From WHSW01 sp963842795 (lineage in GTDB: Bacteria > Actinomycetota > Thermoleophilia > Solirubrobacterales > 70-9): DNA of 64,000 nt. The stretch is from assembly GCA_963842795.1 (NCBI GenBank), contig CAWJHV010000015.1:407294-471293 (forward strand). Reading direction: 5' to 3'. Positions 33,185 to 42,500 of this stretch are shown here, one piece after another. How positions within the stretch are numbered: position 1 is the stretch's first letter; every line of letters starts with the position of its first letter. Below the pieces are notes generated by a model that did no database searches, was not told the DNA's origin, and was given only the letters and a program-made list of their open reading frames with translations. A program made the translations under genes and the position numbers.

Positions 33185-34390
33185 GTGCGGGTGCGGTCGT
33201 CGATCGGAGCCGGGCTGGCGGCGTTGTGGCTGGGAGCGGCACTCCCGGGCTGCGGCGGCGAGGAGGCGGCGACCACGCAGCCGGCGGCGACCGCCGGCTC
33301 GACCACGACCACGACCACGACGCCGGCGCGTCCTTCGGAGCCGGGCACGGCGCGTGTCGGCGACGGCGACGGCGGCGTCCGGCTCGCGCAGATCGGCGAG
33401 TTCGAGCAGCCGGTCTACCTGACCCAGCCGCCGTCGGGAGACGACGAGCATCTGTACGTGGTCGAGCAATGCGGCCGGATCCAGCGGGTGCCGCTCGGGG
33501 GAGGCGAGGCGAGCGTCTTCCTCGACCTCGGCGAACTGGTGACCTGCGGCGGCGAGCAGGGGCTGCTCTCCGTCGCCTTCGACCCCGACTACGAGCGCAC
33601 GGGAGCGTTCTACGTCAACTACACGGACTCGACCGGCGACTCGCGGACGGTCGAGTACCGGCGATCGGACGGCGATCCGGCCGTCGCCGACCCCGACAGC
33701 GCCCGCGAGTTGCTGCACATCGACGACTTCGCCAGCAACCACAACGGCGGGCTGCTGCTCTTCGGCCCCGACTCGGAGCTCTACCTGGGCATGGGCGACG
33801 GCGGTGGCGCGGGCGACCCCGAGCGCACGGCCCAGAACCCCGACAGCCCGCTCGGCAAGCTGCTGCGAATCGATCGCGACGACCCCGGCGACTACGAGCT
33901 CGCCGCGATCGGGCTCCGCAACCCGTGGCGCTATTCGTTCGACCGGCGCACGGACGAGCTCTGGATCGGCGACGTGGGGCAGGACACGTTCGAGGAGATC
34001 GACGCCGCCCGCGTGAGCGACCTCGGCCCGGACCTGAACTTCGGCTGGTCGGCGTTCGAGGGGACGCAGCGCTACAACGACGACCAGCAGGCGCCCGGCG
34101 CGAGGCCGCCCGTGCTCGAGTACGGCCGCGACCGCGGCTGCTCGGTCACCGGCGGCTACGTCGTCCGCGACGCGGCTCTGACCTCGCTCGTCGGCCGCTA
34201 CCTGTACGCCGACTTCTGCGAGGGCGAGCTGCGCAGTTTTCCCGCCAACCCGGCGGGCCACGGCGCCGGCGATCGGCCGCTCGGGCCCCGGGTGCCGTCG
34301 CTGAGCTCGTTCGCCTCCGACGCCGCCGGCCACGTCTACGCGGTCTCGCTCGACGGCCCCGTCTACCGACTGGAGGCGGAGGGCGGCTGA
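33185..34390 (+). CDS. PQQ-type soluble sugar dehydrogenase (GSDH/YliI family), lipoprotein
   Basis: A 401-residue six-bladed propeller enzyme of the glucose/sorbosone dehydrogenase family. Family blocks are CGGEQGLLSVAFDPDYERTG, NHNGGLLLFGPDSELYLGMGDGG (catalytic His region), NPDSPLGKLLRIDRD, LRNPWRYSFDRRTDELWIGDVGQD and CSVTGGYVVRD. A lipobox (ALPGC) followed by a Thr-rich linker shows it is anchored outside the membrane, where it would oxidise aldose sugars. GTG start, 18 bases after the lipoprotein gene. A paralogue follows in tandem. Confidence 0.92.
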   Translation: MRVRSSIGAGLAALWLGAALPGCGGEEAATTQPAATAGSTTTTTTTPARPSEPGTARVGDGDGGVRLAQIGEFEQPVYLTQPPSGDDEHLYVVEQCGRIQRVPLGGGEASVFLDLGELVTCGGEQGLLSVAFDPDYERTGAFYVNYTDSTGDSRTVEYRRSDGDPAVADPDSARELLHIDDFASNHNGGLLLFGPDSELYLGMGDGGGAGDPERTAQNPDSPLGKLLRIDRDDPGDYELAAIGLRNPWRYSFDRRTDELWIGDVGQDTFEEIDAARVSDLGPDLNFGWSAFEGTQRYNDDQQAPGARPPVLEYGRDRGCSVTGGYVVRDAALTSLVGRYLYADFCEGELRSFPANPAGHGAGDRPLGPRVPSLSSFASDAAGHVYAVSLDGPVYRLEAEGG

Positions 34391-34431
34391 GCGTCCGGAG
34401 GGCCACGATCGGCACCGCTAATCTGACTGCG

Positions 34432-35592
34432 ATGAGGGGTCGGCGAGGCAGGGCGCTGATCGCGGCGATCGGATGCACGGCCGCGGTCGCTGTCGCGGGT
34501 GCGCTCGGGGGCCCGGACGACCGCGCCCTCGCCCAGGGCGGAGGGTTGCGGCTCGCCTCGATCGGCGAGTTCGACGCCCCGGTCTACGTCGACGACGCGC
34601 CGGGGGCGCCGGAGCTGCTGTTCGTGGTCGAGCAGCCCGGGACGATCAGGGTCCTGCGCGACGGGGAGCTCCTCGACCAGCCGTTCCTCAACATCCGCGA
34701 TCGGGTCCGCTACGGCGGCGAGCAGGGCCTGCTCTCGGTCGCCTTCGACCCCGGGTACGCGAAGAACCGGCGCTTCTACGTCTACTACGTCAACGAGGCC
34801 GGGAACATCGAGGTGGACGGCTTCCGGCGCAAGCGCTCGAGCGCGACCCGGGCCGCGGCGCGCTCGCGGACGCGGGTGATCGGGATCAAGCACCCGAGGT
34901 TCGACAACCACAACGGCGGCCAGCTGCAGTTCGGGCCCGACCGGATGCTCTACCTGGCGACCGGCGACGGCGGCGATGCCGGCGATCCGGACGGCAACGC
35001 TCAGAACCGCAACGTGCTGCTCGGCAAGCTGCTGCGCATCGACCCGAAGCGCACGAACGGCTATCTGACCCCGAAGTCGAACCCGTTCGACGGCAGCCGC
35101 GGGCGCGACGAGATCTACGCGCTCGGGCTGCGCAACCCGTACCGGTTCTCGTTCGACAGCCGCTCGGGGGACATCTTCATCGGCGACGTCGGCCAGGACT
35201 CGTGGGAGGAGATCGACCACGTCTCACGCCGTCGCCTGGGCGGGTCGAACTTCGGCTGGGACCTGCTCGAGGGGACCCACGACTTCGACGGCCACCACGC
35301 GCCCGCTCACTACCGGCCGCCGGCGCTCGAGTACTCGTCCCGCGGCGCCGGCTGCGCGGTCACCGGCGGCTTCGTGGTCCACGATCCCCAGTTGCCGGCG
35401 CTCGCCGGGAGCTACATCTACGCCGACTTCTGCGGCGGCGAGATCCGGTCGTTCAACCCCGCCAATCCCGGCGGCAGCGATGCCTCGACCGGGCTCGACG
35501 TCGATCAGCCGAGCTCCTTCGGCGAGGGGGCCGGCGGGCGCATCTACGTCGCCTCGCTCACCGGAGCCGTGTACAGGATCGTCCAGGACTGA
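34432..35592 (+). CDS. PQQ-type soluble sugar dehydrogenase, second tandem copy
   Basis: A 386-residue paralogue of the preceding gene, with the same blocks (YGGEQGLLSVAFDPGYAKN, DNHNGGQLQFGPDRMLYLATGDGG, LLGKLLRIDPKR, LRNPYRFSFDSRSGDIFIGDVGQD, CAVTGGFVVHD). It has an N-terminal signal peptide (residues ~1-35, ending ALAQG) but no lipobox, so it is probably secreted free. Likely extracellular aldose oxidation using PQQ or a similar cofactor. No PQQ biosynthesis genes are in the window. The divergence between copies suggests an old duplication. Confidence 0.92.
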   Translation: MRGRRGRALIAAIGCTAAVAVAGALGGPDDRALAQGGGLRLASIGEFDAPVYVDDAPGAPELLFVVEQPGTIRVLRDGELLDQPFLNIRDRVRYGGEQGLLSVAFDPGYAKNRRFYVYYVNEAGNIEVDGFRRKRSSATRAAARSRTRVIGIKHPRFDNHNGGQLQFGPDRMLYLATGDGGDAGDPDGNAQNRNVLLGKLLRIDPKRTNGYLTPKSNPFDGSRGRDEIYALGLRNPYRFSFDSRSGDIFIGDVGQDSWEEIDHVSRRRLGGSNFGWDLLEGTHDFDGHHAPAHYRPPALEYSSRGAGCAVTGGFVVHDPQLPALAGSYIYADFCGGEIRSFNPANPGGSDASTGLDVDQPSSFGEGAGGRIYVASLTGAVYRIVQD

Positions 35593-35684
35593 CCCCGATC
35601 GGCCCCGGCTGGGACGGCCGTGCCAGCCGAGGGGTATCGTGCGCTCCGAAGCGCTGATCAGGCCCACGCGAAAGGACGTTGCAG

Positions 35685-37277
35685 ATGGAGTCCGCGACCC
35701 GGTCGGAGACGACCGCCCCGCCCGCCGAGAAGGACGCGTCGAACGGCAAGCCCGAGGCGACCGAGAGCTTCGACGTGCGCCGGCCCGTCGACGGCTCTGT
35801 GCTCGAGACCGTGGCGATCGACTCGCCGCAGGCGGTCGCGGAGTCGGCGTCGAGGTTGCGGGCCGCGCAACCCGCCTGGGAGGCGATCGGGTTCGCCGGA
35901 CGTCGCCGCTGGCTCGAGAGCCTGCGCGACTGGATCCTCGACAACCAGGACCGGCTCGACGACCTGATGCAGCAGGAGACCGGGAAGGTCCGCGCCGACG
36001 CCGCGCTCGAGGCGTTCTACTGCCTCGACGCGATCAACTTCTGGGTCGACCAGGGACCGAAGTTCCTCGCCGACGAGATCGTCTCGCCCCACAACCCCCT
36101 GCTGAAGGGCAAGCGGGCGAAGATCGTCTACCGGCCCTTCGGGGTCGTCGGCTTCATCAGCCCGTGGAACTTCCCCGTGATCCTCTCGCTCGGAGATGCC
36201 CTGCCGGCGCTGATGGCGGGCAACGCGGCCCTGATCAAGCCCTCCGACCTCACCCCGCTGACGCTGATGGAGATCGTCCGCGGGTGGCGCGAGGACCTCG
36301 GCGCCCCGGACGTGCTCGCGGTCGTCAACGGCATGGCCGAGACCGGCGGCGCGCTCGTCGACGAGTCCGACTACGTCCAGTTCACAGGCTCGGAGCGAAC
36401 CGGGCGGATCGTGATGAAGCGGGCGGCCGAGACCCTGACCCCGGTCAGCCTCGAGCTCGGTGGCAAGGACCCCTTGATCGTCACCCGCGACGCCGACATC
36501 GACCGCGCCGTCAACGCCACCGCCTGGGGCGGCCTCTTGAACACCGGGCAGATCTGCATCTCGATCGAGCGCGTCTACGTCGAGGAGCCGATCTACGAGG
36601 AGTTCGTCGACAAGCTCCGCGCCCAGGTCGAGACCCTGCGACAGGGCGCCGACGGCGACACCTACACGGCCGAGATCGGAGCGATGACCTCGCCGGCGCA
36701 GGTCGAGATCGTCTCCGAGCAGGTCGAGGACGCGCGGGCCGCCGGCGCCCGGGTGCTAACCGGCGGCAAGCGCAAGGACGGCCCGGGCGACTGGTACGAG
36801 CCGACCGTGATCGCCGACGTCGACCACTCGATGAAGGTGATGCGCGAGGAGACCTTCGGCCCGGTGATCCCGGTCATGAAGGTGAAGGACACGGACGAGG
36901 CGATCGAGCTCGCCAACGACACCAAGTACGGACTCGGCTCCTCCGTGTTCGCCGGCGACGTAGGCGAGGGCGAGCGGATCGCGCGCCGGGTCGAGGCCGG
37001 GAGCTGCAACGTCAACGACGTGCTCGTCAACTACAACGTCCTCGGCCTGCCGATGGGCGGCTGGAAGAACTCCGGCATCGGGGTCCGCCACGGCGCCCAG
37101 GGAATCCGGCGCTTCTGCCACACCGAGTCGCTGACCATCCCGCGACTGCCGACGGCGAAGTCGGAGCCGGTCTGGTTCCCTTACAGCGCGCGCAAGCGCG
37201 GCGTCGTCCGCCGCCTGTACACGCTGCTGAATGCGCGCGGGCTCCGCAACCGCCTCGGGCTGCGCCGGCGCTCCTAG
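35685..37277 (+). CDS. NAD(P)-dependent aldehyde dehydrogenase
   Basis: A 530-residue ALDH-superfamily enzyme. Catalytic Cys291 lies in NTGQICIS, the general base Glu257 in LELGGKDP, the oxyanion Asn162 in SPWNFP, and the nucleotide loop in FTGSERTG. The order of motifs and the N-terminal region resemble succinate-semialdehyde or long-chain aldehyde dehydrogenases; the substrate cannot be fixed. The last ~45 residues form a basic tail (SARKRGVVRRLYTLLNARGLRNRLGLRRRS) that may bind membrane. ATG at 35685 behind AAAGGA; a TTG two codons upstream is less likely. Confidence 0.92.
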   Translation: MESATRSETTAPPAEKDASNGKPEATESFDVRRPVDGSVLETVAIDSPQAVAESASRLRAAQPAWEAIGFAGRRRWLESLRDWILDNQDRLDDLMQQETGKVRADAALEAFYCLDAINFWVDQGPKFLADEIVSPHNPLLKGKRAKIVYRPFGVVGFISPWNFPVILSLGDALPALMAGNAALIKPSDLTPLTLMEIVRGWREDLGAPDVLAVVNGMAETGGALVDESDYVQFTGSERTGRIVMKRAAETLTPVSLELGGKDPLIVTRDADIDRAVNATAWGGLLNTGQICISIERVYVEEPIYEEFVDKLRAQVETLRQGADGDTYTAEIGAMTSPAQVEIVSEQVEDARAAGARVLTGGKRKDGPGDWYEPTVIADVDHSMKVMREETFGPVIPVMKVKDTDEAIELANDTKYGLGSSVFAGDVGEGERIARRVEAGSCNVNDVLVNYNVLGLPMGGWKNSGIGVRHGAQGIRRFCHTESLTIPRLPTAKSEPVWFPYSARKRGVVRRLYTLLNARGLRNRLGLRRRS

Positions 37278-37295
37278 CTCTAGATTCCCCGGGCG

Positions 37296-37733
37296 ATGCC
37301 CGAGGAGTACGGCCCGATCGACGGCCTCACCCGATGGCTCGGGCTCCGCTGGGAGGCCCACGACCGGGTCCGGCTCACCGTCCGCCCCGAGCTGATCAAC
37401 CCAGCCGGCCTGCTCGCGGGCCCGGTGACCTACGCGATGGTCGACTACTCGATGGGCTCGACCCTGTGGCGCCACCGCGAGCGCGGCGAGCGGATCGCGA
37501 CGATCGGCATCTCGATCAACTACCTGCGCACCGCGCGTGAGGGTGACGTGATCTGCGAGACGGTCCTCGACCGCCGCAACGACCGAGTCGCGGTGATGCG
37601 CTCCGAGGTCCACGACGACCGCGGCCGGCTGCTGGCGACCGCGATCGGCAGCTTCTCGATCTTCCCCGCGGAGCGGCTCGGGTCCCACGACCACGGGCCG
37701 GCAGGCCCGCAGGAGGTCGTAGAGGACAACTAG
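37296..37733 (+). CDS. PaaI-type hotdog thioesterase
   Basis: The 145-residue protein has a single hotdog domain: NPAGLLAGPVTYAMVDYSMGSTLW is the central helix region, and GISINYLRTAREGDVICETVLDRRNDRVAVMRSEVHDDRGRLLATAIGSFSIFP the strands. PaaI/YbgC-like thioesterases hydrolyse acyl-CoA or acyl-ACP. It begins 18 bases after the aldehyde dehydrogenase stop, so the two are probably cotranscribed in acyl or aromatic metabolism. Confidence 0.85.
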   Translation: MPEEYGPIDGLTRWLGLRWEAHDRVRLTVRPELINPAGLLAGPVTYAMVDYSMGSTLWRHRERGERIATIGISINYLRTAREGDVICETVLDRRNDRVAVMRSEVHDDRGRLLATAIGSFSIFPAERLGSHDHGPAGPQEVVEDN

Positions 37734-37741
37734 GCCTCCCG

Positions 37742-37790
37742 GCCGAGTGTCATCTCAGCCACCCAGGAGGTGGCTCAGATGTCACTCGGC
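37742..37790. repeat. Dispersed hairpin family, copy 3
   Basis: A 22-bp stem with two mismatches and a 5-base loop (CAGGA). Arms run GCCGAGTGTCATC...GCCACC and GGTGGC...CACTCGGC. It starts 8 bases after the thioesterase stop and lies before dinB on the same strand. It shares both arms with the copy at 19131. Confidence 0.85.
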
Positions 37791-37819
37791 GTGGGGCAGC
37801 TTCCTCCTTGCGCCCTATG

Positions 37820-37833
37820 CGAACATATGTTCG
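37820..37833. promoter_or_regulatory. LexA (SOS) box at the dinB start
   Basis: The perfect 14-base palindrome CGAACATATGTTCG matches the actinobacterial LexA operator. It overlaps the first ATG of dinB and ends at a following in-frame GTG, so LexA binding would block both transcription start and the coding start. No ribosome site precedes it, suggesting a leaderless or very short leader mRNA. Confidence 0.85.
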
Positions 37834-39035
37834 TGCCCGTCGCGGAGGCCACGATCCTGCATGCCGACGCCGACGCCTTCTTCGCCTCGGTCGAGCAGCG
37901 GGACGACCCGAGGCTGCGCGGGCGGCCGGTGGCCGTCGGGCCGGGCGTCGTGATGGCCGCGAGCTACGAGGCCAAGGCCTGCGGCGTTCACGGCGGCATG
38001 CACATCAGACAGGCCCGCCGCCTCTGTCCGGACATCGTGGCCGTCCCCTCCCGCTTCGACGCGTACGTGGCTGCGAGCAGGGATCTCTTCGAGGTCTTCA
38101 GACGCACGTCTCCGCTGGTCGAGGGCCTCTCGATGGAGGAGGCGTTTCTCGACGTTCGCGGGCTCGGCCACATTCGCGGCGCTCCGCCCGAGGTCGCATG
38201 TCGCCTGCGAGCCGAGGTGCGCGAGGAGGTCGGGCTCGCGGTCTCGGTCGGCCTCGCGACGTCGAAGGTGGTGGCCAAGATGGCCTCGGCCGCGGCGAAG
38301 CCGGACGGGTTCCTCCACGTGGCTCCGGGCGAAGAGCGGACGTTCCTCCACCCGCTACCGATCGAACGCGTCTGGGGCGTAGGGAAGGCGTCGGCGACGA
38401 GGCTGCGCGCGCATGGGATCGCCACAGTCGGGGACGTCGCCGGGGTAAGCGAGGATGCCCTCGGGGCCATCCTCGGCCGCGCCCACGGCGCGCGGCTCCA
38501 CGCGATTGCGGCCGGCGGGCATTTTCGGCCGGTCCGCTCCGGCCGCTCGCGGCGGTCGTTCGGCGCCCAGCGCGCGATCGGGCTGCGGCGCTTCGCCCGC
38601 GGCGACCTCGAGCGCTCGCTGGACGCGCTCGTCGACCGGGTCACGCGGCGCATGCGAAAGGCCCACCGGGTGGGTCGCACGGTGATCCTGCGGATGCGCT
38701 TCGGCGACTTCGCGCGCGCGACCCGCTCGCGCACCCTCCAGACCGCGACCGCGGAGACCCTGCCGATCCAGGAGGCGGCGCGGGCGCTCCTGGCCGCGTC
38801 GCGCCCGCTGTATGAGCCTCGCGGGCTGACCATGGTGGGGGTCACGGTCACCAACGTGGAGCCCGACGGCGGCGGGATCCAACTTCGGCTTCCGGTCACG
38901 AGGGCGAACGAGGCACTCGATGCCGCGATCGACGAGCTCCGCGACCGGTTCGGCGCCACGAGCATCACCCGGGCGAACAACGTCGACCGCCGACCGGAGC
39001 TCGCGGCCGACCTGCTCGCCGGCGAGGACGAGTAG
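37827..39035 (+). CDS. dinB: Y-family DNA polymerase IV
   Basis: This error-prone translesion polymerase is about 402 residues long. The palm opens with ILHADADAFFASVEQRDD, with metal ligand Asp14. The second acidic motif reads SMEEAFLDV, where most DinB proteins have a D-E pair; here Glu104-Glu105, so one metal ligand is Glu instead of Asp. Thumb helix-hairpin-helix (VWGVGKASATRLRAHGI) and the little-finger domain are present. There is no obvious C-terminal beta-clamp motif. A LexA box covers the start. Start may be ATG 37827 or GTG 37833; an earlier frame extension is unlikely. Confidence 0.92.
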   Translation: MFVPVAEATILHADADAFFASVEQRDDPRLRGRPVAVGPGVVMAASYEAKACGVHGGMHIRQARRLCPDIVAVPSRFDAYVAASRDLFEVFRRTSPLVEGLSMEEAFLDVRGLGHIRGAPPEVACRLRAEVREEVGLAVSVGLATSKVVAKMASAAAKPDGFLHVAPGEERTFLHPLPIERVWGVGKASATRLRAHGIATVGDVAGVSEDALGAILGRAHGARLHAIAAGGHFRPVRSGRSRRSFGAQRAIGLRRFARGDLERSLDALVDRVTRRMRKAHRVGRTVILRMRFGDFARATRSRTLQTATAETLPIQEAARALLAASRPLYEPRGLTMVGVTVTNVEPDGGGIQLRLPVTRANEALDAAIDELRDRFGATSITRANNVDRRPELAADLLAGEDE

Positions 39036-39048
39036 CGAAACTAGTCCC

Positions 39049-39471
39049 GTGTGGGCCCAGAGGCAGATCACACTCGCGCCGAGGGCGCGCGGGGTGCACC
39101 TGGTCGGTGCCGAGATCGAGGCGGCGCTGCCGGAGCTCCCCGAGGTGGGCATCGGCCTGCTGCACCTGCACCTGCTCCACACCTCGGCCGGTCTGGCGCT
39201 GAACGAGAACGCCAGCCCCGACGTGCGCCGGGACCTCGAGACGTGGCTCGACCGGGCGGTGCCCGAAGGCGCCGACTACTGGCGGCACACGCTCGAGGGG
39301 CTCGACGACATGCCCGCCCACGTCAAGTCGGTGCTCACCGGCAGCTCGCTGACGGTGCCGATCGCCGCCGGCGAGCCCGCCCTGGGCACCTGGCAGGGGA
39401 TCTACCTCTGCGAATTCCGCGATCGCGGAGGCGCGCGGCGACTGGTCGCCACGCTGCACGGCGAGGACTAG
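39049..39471 (+). CDS. yjbQ: YjbQ/UPF0047 family protein
   Basis: The 140-residue protein is of the secondary thiamine-phosphate-synthase-like family. It shows LLHTSAGLALNENASPDVRRDLETWLDR, with the conserved HTS and NEN motifs, and the C-terminal GTWQGIYLCEFRDRGGARRLVATLHG. Members form trimers with a metal site; weak thiamine-phosphate synthase activity has been reported for some, but the real role is unclear. GTG start 13 bases after dinB, probably the same transcript. The gene faces metH. Confidence 0.9.
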   Translation: MWAQRQITLAPRARGVHLVGAEIEAALPELPEVGIGLLHLHLLHTSAGLALNENASPDVRRDLETWLDRAVPEGADYWRHTLEGLDDMPAHVKSVLTGSSLTVPIAAGEPALGTWQGIYLCEFRDRGGARRLVATLHGED

Positions 39472-39510
39472 GCGGAGGCCGCCTCCATCGAGGGCTCGTC
39501 GGACTCCGCC

Positions 39511-42500
39511 TCAGTTGAGCCGGCTCAACGGCGCCGGGTCTCGGCCTCGGGCTTCGCCCTCCGCCTCGATGGTCCCGTCCCCCTCGGGGTCGACGTCGGG
39601 CGGCAGCTCTCCCCCGCGGTCGGTGCCGGCGATGAGCTCGTCGCCCTTCTTCTCGGCGGGGACGAACCCCGACTTCATCCCAAAGTAGACCGCCTGGGGG
39701 TGGTGGGCGATGATCGCCGCCGTCGACTGCTCGGGCTCGAGCGCGTACCCGCCCGAGAGCCCGATACCGATCTCCGACATGCCGAGCAGGCGCTCGACCT
39801 TCTCGTGCTCTGACTGCTCGGGGCAGGCGGGATAGCCCCACGAGTAGCGCCGGCCCTGGTCGAGCTCGATCCCGAGCTCGCGCCGGGCCTCGGCGTGCAG
39901 CCACTCCGCGAGACCCTCCGCCGCCTGCACCCCGATGCCGTGGGTGAACAGCTGCTCGGCGAACTCGCCCTCGGCCTCGAGCTCGGTGATCCGCTTGGTG
40001 ACCTCGTCGCCGACCGTGACCGCCTGCAGCGCCACGACATCCCGCTCCCCGCTGTCCAACGGGCGGTAGAAATCGGCGAGGCAGATCCGGTCGTGGCGGG
40101 GCTGGCGCGGGAAGACGAGCCGCTCGATCTCGCGGTCGTGGTCGTCGGGGTCGAAGATCACCAGCTCGTTGCCGTCGGCGTTGCAGGGGAAGTAGCCGAG
40201 CCGGACGCGCGGGTTCAGGTAGTCCTGCTCGCGCCACATCCGCTCGAGCTTCGGCGCGAAGCCCTCCTCGCCGTCGTGGCCCTCGACGATCCGGCGCCAG
40301 TCCTCCCCCTTGTTCCCGCGCCCGCCCCAGTGGAGCTTGAAGAGCACGTGGCGGTCGAGGTACGGGTAGACGTCGTCGAGGTCGACCTCGATCTCGCGCG
40401 CACCCCAGAACGGCGGCTCGGGGATCGGGACGTCGACCGCGACCGCCGAGCGCACCGAGTCGTCGGTGACCGGCGGGCCCGTGTCCACCTCGACCGGGCG
40501 GTTGCGAAGCTCGTGCGCCTCGTCGCGGATCTTCGCGACCAGCGACTCGCGGGCGCCCTCATCGATGAGGGCGTCGACCGTGTCGAGGCCGGCGAAGGCG
40601 TCCTTGCAGTAGAAGACCCCGGGCTCGTAGACCTCCTCTGACTCCTTGCCGTGCGGGTAGAGCACCCGGCGACCGAAGTCGCGGTTGATCGCCGCGCCGC
40701 CGATCAGCACCGGGAACTCCAGGCCGCGCTGATGCAGCTCCTGGATGCAGGCCGGCATCTGCTTCGAGGTCGAGACCAGCAGCGCCGAGAGGCCGATCGC
40801 GTCGGCATCGTGCTCTACCGCGGCGTCGATGATCGTGTCGATCGGGACCTGCTTGCCGAGGTCGACGACGGTGTAGCCGTTGTTCGTGAGGATCGTGTTG
40901 ACGAGCGACTTGCCGATGTCGTGGACGTCGCCGAACACGGTTGCGATCACGACCTTGCCCTTGCTGTGGCCCTCGATCCGGTCGAGGTAGTTCTCGAGCT
41001 GCGCCACGGCGCGCTTCATCACCTCCGCCGACTGGAGCACGAACGGCAGGATCAGCTCGCCGGCGCCGAACTTGTCGCCGACCTCCTTCATTGCCGGGAG
41101 CAGGACCCCGTTCAGGGTCGGGACCGCGCCGATCTTCTCCACCGAGGCGTCGATCCACTCCTCGACGCCGTCCTTCTTGCGCCGCAGGATGTGCCAGTGC
41201 AGGGCCTCCTCGGGCTCCATGCCCTCGGTCGGGTTCTCGGCCTCGTCGGCCTCCTCGGGGCCCTTGGACTCGAAGTGCTCGATGAAGCGCTCGAGCGCGT
41301 CCTCGCGGCGGTTGTAGACGAGGTCGTCGGCCAACTCGCGCTCGTTCTCGGGAATCTCGCCGTAGGGGGTGATGTGGTTGGGGTTGACCATCGCCAGGTC
41401 GAGCCCGGCGTCGACGCAGTGGTGGAGGAAGACCGAGTTGAGCACCGCCCGCGCGGGCTGGCCGACCCCGAAGGAGACGTTGGAGACTCCTAGCGACGTC
41501 TTCACCCCGGCGATCCCGGACTTGATCAGCCGGATGCCCTCGATCGTCGCCACCGCCGACGGCTTCCACTCGTCGTCACCGGTCGTGAGCGTGAAGGTGA
41601 GCGCGTCGAAGATCAGCAGCTCGGGGTCGAGCCCGTGCTCGTCGCAGGCGAGCTCCTTGATCCGCTGCGCGACCTCGAGCTTGCGCTCGGCGGTCTTCGC
41701 CATCCCGACCTCGTCGATCGTCAGCGCGATCAGCGCCGCCCCGTGGGCGCGGGCGAGCGGGACCACCCGGTCGAGCTTGTCGCGGCCCGCCTCGAGGTTG
41801 ACGGAGTTGACGATCGCGCGGCCCGGCGTCCGTTCGAGCGCCGCCTGGATCACCTCGGGCTCGGTCGAGTCGATCTGCAGCGGCGCGGGCTGGGTCAGCG
41901 AGACGCGCTTGGCGACCTCGGCCATCTGCTCGTCCTCGTCCTGGCGCTCGGTGAGCGCGACGCAGAGGTCCAGCACGTGGGCGCCGCCGGTGACCTGGTC
42001 CTCGGCGACCTGGATCAGGCCGTCGTAGTCGTCGGCGAGCAGCAGCTCCTTGGCCTTCCGCGAGCCCTGCGAGTTGACCCGCTCGCCGACCAGCGTCGGC
42101 GCCGGCTGCTGGGCGAGCGGGGTCGAGGTCATCATGCTCGAGACCTCGGGAGGCCCGGGCTCGGGGCGCTTGTCGGGCACCCGCCCCTCGACCCGCTCGG
42201 CGAGCGCGCGGATGTGCTCGGGAGTGGTTCCGCAGCAGCCGCCGACGATCGACACCTGATGGCGCTCGACGAACTCGCCGAGCACCGAGGAGAGCTGCTC
42301 CGGGGTCTCGGGGAAGATCGTCTCGCCCTCGGGTCCCTGCAGCGGAAGCCCGGCGTTCGGGATGCAGTGGACGGGCACCGGCGAGCGCTCGCCGAGGAAG
42401 CGGATCGCGTCGCGCATGTCCTCGGGGCCGGTCGAGCAGTTGAGCCCGATCACGTCGACCTCGAGCGCGTCGAGCGTCGTCAGCACCGCCTGGATGTCGG

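Noticed and set aside
39515..39528. Perfect 14-base palindrome TTGAGCCGGCTCAA at the metH end
   Set aside because: It lies inside the last codons of metH and has no loop; likely a chance result of the coding sequence Leu-Ser-Arg-Leu-Asn.
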